Source of the DNA: DATBFX01 sp036558305
GTDB taxonomy: Bacteria; Chloroflexota; Chloroflexia; Thermomicrobiales; UBA6265
DNA length: 30,058 nt
Reading direction: 5' to 3'
Assembly: GCA_036558305.1 (NCBI GenBank)
Contig: DATBFX010000575.1
Location: 1-30,058, forward strand
In this document: positions 22,391 to 28,333 of the stretch, piece by piece
Layout: each line of letters opens with the position of its first letter
Numbering within the stretch: the stretch's first letter is position 1
Notes under the pieces: model-generated
What the model saw: only the letters and a program-made list of their open reading frames with translations
Told to the model about the DNA's origin: nothing
Database searches by the model: none
Program-made: the position numbers and the translations under genes

Positions 22391-22396
22391 AAGGAG
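22391..22396 (+). promoter_or_regulatory. ribosome binding site that fixes a TTG start
   Basis: AAGGAG, 6 nt before the TTG at 22403. The longer in-frame reading from 22340 has no such site and its extra residues are not protein-like. Confidence 0.65.
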
Positions 22397-22402
22397 TCGA
22401 CA

Positions 22403-23239
22403 TTGGCGACGTTAGTCTTGGTCGGTGGGGCCTGGATGGGTGGGTGGATCTGGAAGCGGGCGGCCGCCGCGTTGCGGGACGACGGTCACGAGGTCTATCC
22501 GGCGACGCTGACGGGATTGGGCGAGCGCGTCCACCTGGCGAGACCGGAGGTGGACCTGGAGACCCACATCGCCGACGTGGTCAACCTGATCGCGTTCGAG
22601 GATCTGACCGGGGTCGCGCTCGCCGGTCACAGCTACGCCGGTGCCGTCGTCGCCGGGGTTGCCGACCGGATCGGCGAACGCTTGACCCACCTGATCTACG
22701 TCGACTCGGCTCCGATCGAGAACGGCGAGTCCCTTTTCGACTTCGTGGGTCTGGCCGGCGACCAGGAGGGGCTCCGGCGCCAGGTCGAGGAGCAGGGCGA
22801 CGGTTGGCGGCTGCCGCCACCGCCGTTTGCGGACCTTCCGATGAGCCCGACCTTCGCCGGTTTGAGCGATGCGGATCGGCGATTGATGACCGCCAAAGCG
22901 GTCGCCCAACCATTCCGCACCTACACCCAGACCCTTCGCCTGAGCGGGGAGGATGCGGGGAACTACCGGCGTGCGATCGTCGCCTGCAACGACTTCCGCA
23001 CGATCATGGCGACCGGCGCGCCCCGCTTCCAGCAGTTCCGCTCACCCGACTGGCGGATCGAGCACCTGGAAACGGGTCACTGGCCGATGCTGTCCGAGCC
23101 GGAGGAACTCGCGGACACGCTGCACCGTCTGGTAGGGGAGGGCCCTGTGCCCTCCCGGTCTGACGGGCGCGATTCCCCCACATCAGACGCGACGCCGATG
23201 AACGCTGGAGGGCACAGGGCCCTCCCTTACCCACCGTGA
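22403..23239 (+). CDS. alpha/beta hydrolase (esterase-like) with repeat-derived C-terminal tail
   Basis: 278 aa from a TTG start. The fold is recognised from LVLVGGAWMGGWIWKRAAAA, the oxyanion/lid region DGHEVYPATLTGLGERVHL, the nucleophile elbow GHSYAG (Ser77), HLIYVDSAP and the catalytic His226 in ETGHWPML. This matches the small esterase/hydroxynitrile-lyase-like group (pyrethroid-hydrolase type). The family usually ends soon after the SEPEELADTLHRL helix, as here at about residue 244. The last 34 residues are encoded entirely by an inverted-repeat element (23131-23231), so the original stop seems to have been lost. Convergent with the 69-aa gene, with 12 bp between the stops. Confidence 0.9.
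   Translation: MATLVLVGGAWMGGWIWKRAAAALRDDGHEVYPATLTGLGERVHLARPEVDLETHIADVVNLIAFEDLTGVALAGHSYAGAVVAGVADRIGERLTHLIYVDSAPIENGESLFDFVGLAGDQEGLRRQVEEQGDGWRLPPPPFADLPMSPTFAGLSDADRRLMTAKAVAQPFRTYTQTLRLSGEDAGNYRRAIVACNDFRTIMATGAPRFQQFRSPDWRIEHLETGHWPMLSEPEELADTLHRLVGEGPVPSRSDGRDSPTSDATPMNAGGHRALPYPP
23131..23231. repeat. MITE-like inverted-repeat element / long hairpin
   Basis: Perfect 20-bp arms GGGAGGGCCCTGTGCCCTCC (23136-23155) and its reverse complement (23207-23226). The pairing extends through one G/T position to GGTA and TACC, for 25-bp arms over 101 bp in all. An inner TCTGA/TCAGA pair (about 23160 and 23183) is also present. It encodes the hydrolase tail and sits between two convergent genes, where it could also end transcripts from both sides. 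Confidence 0.75.
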
Positions 23240-23251
23240 CGTGCCACTCGT

Positions 23252-23461
23252 CTACGCGGCGGCGTCGACGATCCAGTCGGGGGTGAGCTCGACGGCGATG
23301 GGGATGGCGTCGTCGGATTCGTAGGTGTAGAAGCGGCCGTCGTCGCCGAGGAGGAGGAGGCGATCCGGGTCGGTGCGGTGTTCGCCGACGACGGAGAACA
23401 CGGCGGGGGTGGAGAAGAGGAACACGTCCGCGGCGTGCGACCACGATGGGCTGGTGTGCAT
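23252..23461 (-). CDS. small hypothetical protein, 69 aa
   Basis: Not recognised. It reads MHTSPSWSHAADVFLFSTPA, then VVGEHRTDPDRLLLLGDDGRF, YTYESDDAIPIAVELTPDWI: a compact, acidic, well-mixed composition that looks like a real folded protein. The ATG at 23461 has AAAGG 5 nt upstream; an earlier Met at 23494 lies inside the palindromic promoter area. A good sigma-70-type promoter is placed about 55 bp upstream. Convergent with the alpha/beta hydrolase. Confidence 0.65.
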   Translation of the reverse strand: MHTSPSWSHAADVFLFSTPAVFSVVGEHRTDPDRLLLLGDDGRFYTYESDDAIPIAVELTPDWIVDAAA

Positions 23462-23498
23462 AGCGACCTTTCGTGCTTCGGGCCGGTTGGTCATGGAT

Positions 23499-23531
23499 CG
23501 CGATATGCTCATGAGATAATATCGTATCGCG
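23499..23531. promoter_or_regulatory. palindromic operator overlapping the promoter of the 69-aa gene
   Basis: 7-bp arms CGCGATA (23499-23505) and TATCGCG (23525-23531) flank a rare AT-rich stretch that includes the -10 box. A repressor bound here would block the promoter or start site. Confidence 0.45.
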
Positions 23532-23544
23532 GCGACTGACGCAA
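23516..23544 (-). promoter_or_regulatory. sigma-70-type promoter for the 69-aa gene
   Basis: Minus strand: -35 TTGCGT (23539-23544), spacer of exactly 17 nt, -10 TATTAT (23516-23521). Transcription would begin around 23508, about 47 nt before the ATG at 23461. Confidence 0.55.
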
Positions 23545-23606
23545 GTGTTACGCACGAGCCGTGCCTGTCTGTTTCCGATCTCGGTTGTCGCGACCTGGGT
23601 GCGTCG

Positions 23607-24728
23607 TCAGATGCTGTACGTCGCCGCGCCCGCGTGCGCCCACTCCGACTCGACGATCCGGGGCGGCGCGGCGCCGGCTTCGGCCTCGACCGGATACCCC
23701 GCCGCCCGCCAGGCTTCGGTGCCGCCGCGGACGCTGGCGACGCGGTCGAATCCCGCCTGGTGCAGGAACTGGGCGGCGCGCAGCGAACGGTAACCGCCCT
23801 GGCAGACCAGCAGCAACGGCGCCTCGCGCGGCAACTCGGCGAGACGGGTCGCGAGGTCGGATTGGGGCAGGCTGATCGCGCCGGGGACGTGACCGACGGC
23901 GAATTCCTCCGGTTCCCGCACGTCGACCACCACCGCGTCGGCGGGGCGTGCCGCCAACTCGTCGGGGCCGATTTCGGGGACGTCGGGCGCCGTGGTCAGC
24001 ATCGCCCAGGCGTCGTCGCGCAGACCGCGGTTCGTGGCTTCGATCGCCGTCATGTTCAAGGGGCGGGCCGGCACGCCGTCGGTCAAGACCGCGACGAACG
24101 GGTCGCGGTCGAGGCGGGCCAGGGGGTTGTAGAGCCGCTCGAACCCGATGGTGGTGCTGGGTCGACCGCACATCCCCTTGCCGCACGGTCCCTCGAAGTG
24201 CCCCGGAAAAACGGCGACCCAATCCGGCAGGCGCAAAAGTCGGGTCAGACTCTCGTACTGCGCCCGTGGGTCGCCGCCGCCGAAGTCGGGCCGGCCGACG
24301 TCGCCGACGAGCAACGAGTCGCCGGTCAAGACCATCGAGGGTTCCGGGCTGCGGAGCGGATTGACGACGAGCACCGAGATCAGTTCGGGCCGGTGGCCCG
24401 GCGTATGAATGATTCGTAATCTCAGTTGACCCAACGGCAACTCCTCCCCGTCGTGGAGCCCGCGAAACGGGTAGGTCACCTGCGCCGACTCGTGCAGGCA
24501 GAGGTCGGCGCCGTGCCTGGCCGCCAGCCTGCGCGCCCCCGAGACGTGGTCGGCGTGGACGTGGGTGTCGATCACGTAGCGGAGCCGGAAGTCGCGTTCG
24601 GTCAGGAGTGCCTCGTACTGTTCGATCGTGACCGCCGGATCGACGATCGCGGCCTCGTGCGACTGCCGGGAGGCGATCAGGTAGGACGCGCAACCGCAGA
24701 TTTCGTCGAGCACCTGCTTGAAGTACAT
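23607..24728 (-). CDS. persulfide dioxygenase-rhodanese fusion (MBL-fold, ETHE1-like)
   Basis: 373 aa. Residues 1-230 form a metallo-beta-lactamase fold of the ETHE1 type: THVHADH (His56, His58, Asp60, His61), His112 in HTPGHRPE, Asp137 in LTGDSLLVGDVGRPD, and PGHFEGPCG. After a linker, a rhodanese domain (about 262-358) has VVVDVREPEEFAVGHVPGAI and the active-site loop CQGGYRS with Cys309. Family knowledge: these fusions oxidise glutathione or low-molecular-weight persulfide to sulfite and move sulfur between thiols, protecting from sulfide. ATG 24728 has GAGGTG about 6 nt upstream. No other sulfur gene is adjacent. It is divergent from a broken integrase, with 55 bp between the starts. Confidence 0.92.
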   Translation of the reverse strand: MYFKQVLDEICGCASYLIASRQSHEAAIVDPAVTIEQYEALLTERDFRLRYVIDTHVHADHVSGARRLAARHGADLCLHESAQVTYPFRGLHDGEELPLGQLRLRIIHTPGHRPELISVLVVNPLRSPEPSMVLTGDSLLVGDVGRPDFGGGDPRAQYESLTRLLRLPDWVAVFPGHFEGPCGKGMCGRPSTTIGFERLYNPLARLDRDPFVAVLTDGVPARPLNMTAIEATNRGLRDDAWAMLTTAPDVPEIGPDELAARPADAVVVDVREPEEFAVGHVPGAISLPQSDLATRLAELPREAPLLLVCQGGYRSLRAAQFLHQAGFDRVASVRGGTEAWRAAGYPVEAEAGAAPPRIVESEWAHAGAATYSI

Positions 24729-24772
24729 CTGGTCACCTCACTCTCCCGAGCGATGCCGATTTCTGGCTTCAC

Positions 24773-24777
24773 AGGAG
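24773..24777 (+). promoter_or_regulatory. ribosome binding site of the broken recombinase
   Basis: AGGAG, 6 nt before the GTG at 24784; shows that the 5' end of the pseudogene is still intact. Confidence 0.5.
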
Positions 24778-24783
24778 TCGACG

Positions 24784-25543
24784 GTGAATCCGGCGTATCG
24801 CATGCTGGTACGCTCCTACGATCGACACCTGAGAGCCTCGAACAAGGCCCGGATGACGGTCGTGACGTACGTGGCGGCCATCGACGCGTTCGGCGCCTTT
24901 CTTGCCGACCAGGGAATGCCCACCGATCCGACCGCGATCACCCCGTCGAGGCGTTCATGTCCGACATCCTAGCACGCGTCAAACCCGCGACGGCGCTCAA
25001 CCGGTCGCGGGCGCTGGGGACCAACTTTCGGTGGCTAGCCGACGAGGGCGAGATACCCGACAGTCCCATGCGGCGGATGAAGCCGCCCCATGTGCCCGAA
25101 TTACCGCCAGCGGTGGTATCCCACGACCAGTTGGCCAAGCTCCTGAAAGTCTGCAGCGGCACGACCTTCGCGGACCGGCGAGACACTGCGGTGATCCGCC
25201 TCCTGCTCGACGCGGGCATGCGCAGGGCAGAGTTGGCCGGGATGACACTGGAAGACATCGATTTCGATCACGACGTCGTCTTCGTCGTAGGGAAGGGACG
25301 GCGACCGCGCGCTTGCCCGTTTCGGAACAAGACGTCCGCCGCGCTCGACCGGTACCTGCGTGCGCGGACGAAACATCGACACGCGGATCTGCCCCACTTC
25401 TGGATCGGTCAGCAGGGCGCCATGGCCGGCAGCGGCGTCAATCAAATCCTCAACAAGCGCGCGAAGGAGGCTGGCATCGGCCCGATCCACCCTCACCAGT
25501 TTCGTCACAGTTTCGCCCATGCCTGGCTGGCGAGCGGGGGTGA
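24784..25543 (+). pseudogene. tyrosine recombinase/integrase, frameshifted and truncated
   Basis: Two frames are needed. From GTG 24784 the N-terminal SAM-like core-binding domain reads RSYDRHLRASNKARMTVVTY, ending in ADQGMPTDPTAITP, then leaves frame at about 24945 and stops at 24972. The other frame carries on as VEAFMSDILARVKPATALNR, then DTAVIRLLLDAGMRRAELAG (first catalytic Arg), VVGKGRRPRACPF, and IHPHQFRHSFAHAWLASGG (the HxxR box). The C-terminal Tyr region is absent: at about 25541 the sequence switches to an IS630 transposase remnant on the opposite strand. It would be unable to recombine DNA. This is the class of integrase common on Actinobacteria/Chloroflexota mobile elements. Confidence 0.85.
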
Positions 25544-26057
25544 GGAAGTCGACCCAGTTGGCGATCGCGCGGCCGGGGTACGGCGCGGTGAGGGCGTCCC
25601 CGGTCGCCGGGCGGAAGGCGCCGAAGACGTGGCCCGTGCCCCGCCGGCCGTAGTCGATCTCTTGGGTCGCCCGGACCCGCCGCTCGCCGGACCACGCCTC
25701 CTGCGTCCGCCAGCGCAGACCCTCCGCCTGCACAAGCTCCCCGATGCGGTTGCGGCTGACCGCCGGCCCCGATTCCTCGTGCAGGTACGCCGCCAGGCGA
25801 TCCAAGGTCCAGCTCCCGAGGGGGAGGCCGAGGGCGGCGGGGTCGGTCAGGCTGACCGCGATCACCGCGCCCACCTCCTCCGCTGTGTACGTCGGCGGCC
25901 GCCCGGCGCGGGGGCGTCGACCAAGCCGACCAGCCCGCGGGCGTTGAAGCGCTTCAGCCAGAGCCGCGCCGTCGCCTCGGTGATGCCCAGGGTCCGCGCG
26001 GTCGCCGGCGCGGTCTACCTCGTCGGTCAGCGGCCGTAAGGCCAGACAGGTCGGCAC
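25543..26057 (-). pseudogene. IS630-family transposase remnant
   Basis: From GTG 26057, with AGGAGGTG just upstream, the N-terminus reads ALRPLTDE; the following HTH is in another frame (LGITEATARLWLKRFNARGL, then VGLVDAPAPGG). After a 1-nt shift the frame resumes as RPPTYTAEEVGAVIAVSLTD, then LGLPLGSWTLDRLAAYLHEE, SRNRIGELVQAEGLRWRTQE. About 50 residues of the catalytic core are missing between EAWSGERRV and ATQEIDYGRRGTGHVFGAFR; the sequence ends at IANWVDFLT, where it joins the integrase remnant. The DDE core is incomplete, so the element is dead. No terminal inverted repeats were identified. Confidence 0.8.
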
Positions 26058-26152
26058 GGGTCACCTCCTGCGGGGGCGCCGTCCTACCACCGATTTGCCG
26101 GACGGACCACTAAGACTATGCAAATGGAGCAGAGGTCGGGCCAAAGAGGGAG

Positions 26153-26640
26153 TCATTGTTGGCGGGTAGAGACCAATTTCTCGGCCTTGGCCAAGCCGAT
26201 GACGTTGATGAACCGGATGCCGACCCGATTGCAGATGCGGGGAATACTGGGCTGGGATTGGGAGCCACCCTTCTCTCACGTCACCACGGAACACCCGTTG
26301 ACCTTCGCCACCGCGATGACAAAGGGGTCGGCCTGGGTGCGACCGGTGCCCGTTTTGACGAGGTCCAGAAACGCCGCCAGGATGTTTTGCGCCGCCACCA
26401 CCGTCGCCGCGTCGAGCGAGATCAGGAGTCTTTCCGGGTCTTGCACCAGGCAGGGACGTCGTCGGCCTTGCCCTCGATTTCGAGAAGCACCTCTTTCGAG
26501 GCGTGCATCCGCCCTTCGGCGATCAGGTCGACGAAGCTCTCCCACAAAGCCGGGACAGCGTCGGGCGGGTAGTCGCGCGTCCAGGCGTTGACGAAGATGC
26601 TGGTGTCGATACTGTGGTGCGGCGGCCCCCCGGGAATCAA
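26153..26640 (-). pseudogene. DUF4411 (PIN-domain) toxin-like gene, frameshifted and with an in-frame stop
   Basis: The N-terminal part (HHSIDTSIFVNAWTRDYPPD, then LWESFVDLIAEGRMHASKEV, LLEIEGKADDVPAWCKTRKD) matches DUF4411 PIN proteins, with the first acidic residue in SIDTSIF. A 1-nt loss near 26433 shifts frame; the next frame continues LLISLDAATVVAAQNILAAF, then GTGRTQADPFVIAVAKVNGC and SVVT, then TGA at 26276-26278 where relatives have Gly of TGE. The same frame carries on with the family's C-terminus (IPRICNRVGIRFINVIGLAK) to a TGA at 26153. The TTG start (26640) overlaps the TGA of the upstream gene. PIN toxins cleave RNA; this copy is inactive. Confidence 0.8.
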
Positions 26641-27125
26641 GACGCCAGCCGCGCCACGAGCTTCGTCAGGTTGTCGCCCTTGATGTCGAGGAAATCCGAG
26701 ACGTCGAACGGGACGGATCGATCAAGTCGCGGTCGCATGCGTCCAACACGCCGGTGGCGTAGCGCCGGTCCAGGTTGCGGATCTTCATGAGGTACGGGCT
26801 CGGTCCGCCCTCCGCCGCTTCGAGTTGTGCCTCGCGAAGCTCGCGTAATTCCTTTTAGCGTGGGACAAGGAACGGTCGCCGCTGCGAGTACATGTCCCCA
26901 GACGCCTCGCCCCGTGTCACGAGCTTGAGCAGCAGCGCTTCCGCGCTCACTTTGAACAGACCGGCCAACCGGCACGAGCACCTCGGCGCCGACGTGGTTA
27001 CGGAAGCGCCCCACCAAGCCAACGGCCATGGAGCGGGTGGAGCGCTCGTCTTCCACGGAGTGGCCACTGCTTCGCTTCGCCCAGACCAACTCGTCTGGCG
27101 ACACGTCGACGCGAAAGCTGCCCAT
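26637..27125 (-). pseudogene. decayed XRE/ImmA-IrrE-like regulator, partner of the PIN gene
   Basis: Fragments in three frames read in order as the ends of an HTH plus ImmA/IrrE (peptidase M78) protein: N-terminal FRVDVSPDELVWAKRSSGHS plus VED, then FRNHVGAEVLVPVGR, then in a second frame LFKVSAEALLLKLVTRGEAS, a TAA at about 26857, ELREAQLEAAEGGPSPYLMK, IRNLDRRYATGVLDACDRDL, and in a third frame FDVSDFLDIKGDNLTKLVAR. The HTH core and the HEXXH metal site are missing, as expected from an internal deletion. Pairing with DUF4411 PIN genes is a known toxin-antitoxin-like arrangement; the assignment is from recall of family sequences, not a search. Confidence 0.6.
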
Positions 27126-27457
27126 CGTTTTTCCGGGCGCCGGCTCTTGGGGCCTTCTGGGTACAAGGGCAGCAGACGGGTGATCGGGGTCGGGACGGGT
27201 ATTTCGTGGTCACCGGGATGGAAGAGGCGCCAAACGTCCTTGGCGGGGCTGGTTGCGTCGATCGTCCAGGACTCGGTGGCGGCACCCGGAGGAAGCTCCG
27301 TCCCGGCGCCAAGGGTACACGTATACCCGCGCCCCGGTGACAAACGTCGTCGCCAACCGAGGACGCCCGTAACTAGGCGCCGACGGCGGCGCCTGCTTGA
27401 CTGGTGGTGCGCGGTCACGCGGGACCGGGCACGGGCCGGAACCGGGGAGGTGGACCA
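27126..27457. other. intergenic region without a recognisable gene
   Basis: 332 bp between the decayed regulator and the secreted 137-aa protein. A minus-strand reading (WTIDATSPAKDVWRLFHPGD) over about 27150-27330 is mildly protein-like but has no recognised family or start; it may be another degraded fragment. Confidence 0.4.
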
Positions 27458-27871
27458 ATGCGGCGGATCCGAGCGGCGGCGTGTGGGGTGGCGGCGGCTC
27501 TCGCCCTGGGGCTCCTGCTGCGGGCGCCGGCCGGGGCCGACCCGGTCGCCAGCCCCCACAAGGCGGTCTTCCCCGTGAGTTGCGCCGGCCAGACCTACGA
27601 GGTCGTCGCCGGCGTCGGCGCGGCGGCCCAGATCCTCGACGGCACGGCGGTCCTGGTCCCGGCGTCCTTCATCCAGGTCAGCACCTGGACCGACCCCGCC
27701 ACCGGCCAGGTCGTCACCCAAACCGACATCTTCAGCGTCGGGCAGGGCCACCGGACCGGGCAGCAGGACCGGCTGCTGGCGTGCACCTACGACGCGAGCT
27801 TCGACGACCCCGCGGTGGGGACGGTCGCCGTCCTCGGCACCGTGACCGGCTTTTTCGCGTCCGGTGGCTGA
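27458..27871 (+). CDS. small secreted protein, 137 aa
   Basis: The N-terminal signal peptide is clear: MRRIRAAACGVAAALALGLL, then LRAPAGA and a likely cleavage before DPVASPHK. The mature part has two Cys (in PVSCAGQTYEV and LLACTYDA), possibly a disulfide, and beta-rich segments (GTAVLVPASFIQVST, then VVTQTDIFSVGQGH). No catalytic motif is seen and no family is named. ATG 27458 has GGGGAGG (27444-27450) with a 7-nt spacer. The next gene overlaps its 3' end by 8 bp. Confidence 0.75.
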   Translation: MRRIRAAACGVAAALALGLLLRAPAGADPVASPHKAVFPVSCAGQTYEVVAGVGAAAQILDGTAVLVPASFIQVSTWTDPATGQVVTQTDIFSVGQGHRTGQQDRLLACTYDASFDDPAVGTVAVLGTVTGFFASGG

Positions 27872-28139
27872 GCCGGGGGGCGGGCGACCGGGCGCCGGGG
27901 CATCGCTCACCGTGCGCGCCGTCGACTGCCCGTGCGGCGCCCACCTGGTCGCCGCCGACGACGCGGCCCTGGCCGCCCTGGTCGCGGCCCACGACGCCGC
28001 CTGCCACCCCGACCGCGGCCCCGACGAGCGGTGCGCGGGGGCGCGGCGGCGGGCCTGGGTCGCCGCCCGCGCCTACTGGGAACTGGCCCCCGCCTGGCGG
28101 GACCGGCGAGGGGACCGCGGGCCGGCGCGCCAGGACTAG
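27864..28139 (+). CDS. small Cys/His-rich protein, 91 aa (DUF1059-like?)
   Basis: VRAVDCPCGAHLVAADDAAL, then AALVAAHDAACHPD, gives a C-x-C-x(n)-H-x(3)-CH pattern like a small zinc-ribbon or the DUF1059 core, followed by an Arg/Trp-rich tail. The role is unknown. The GTG at 27864 overlaps the secreted-protein gene by 8 bp; a later GTG at about 27912, just before the conserved part, is equally possible. The frame stays open for 27 more codons after the TAG at 28137-28139, to a TGA at 28221-28223. Confidence 0.5.
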   Translation: MAEPGGGRPGAGASLTVRAVDCPCGAHLVAADDAALAALVAAHDAACHPDRGPDERCAGARRRAWVAARAYWELAPAWRDRRGDRGPARQD

Positions 28140-28280
28140 CCGGAGTACCGCGTCGTCTACCGCGCCGGCGGGCGCGGGCGCGGCCTCGGCCGCTTCGCCG
28201 CGCGGCGGCCCGTGGGCGCCTGAGGCCCGCTTCGCCGCCGCCCGCCGGCGGGCCACGGACGGCCGGTCCGGGCACGCATC

Positions 28281-28309
28281 TTGCGAGAATTGCCCAAAAA
28301 AATTAGACT
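28281..28309 (+). promoter_or_regulatory. sigma-70-type promoter for the DNRLRE protein
   Basis: -35 TTGCGA (28281-28286), exactly 17 nt including an A7-8 run, -10 TAGACT (28304-28309). Transcription would start about 18 nt before the ATG at 28334, leaving a short leader with AAGGGGG. Confidence 0.6.
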
Positions 28310-28333
28310 GTCGTCCTGAGTGAAGGGGGCTCG

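Noticed and set aside
24945..24975. Programmed ribosomal frameshift in the recombinase
   Set aside because: No slippery sequence and the gene is also truncated, so decay is the simpler reading.
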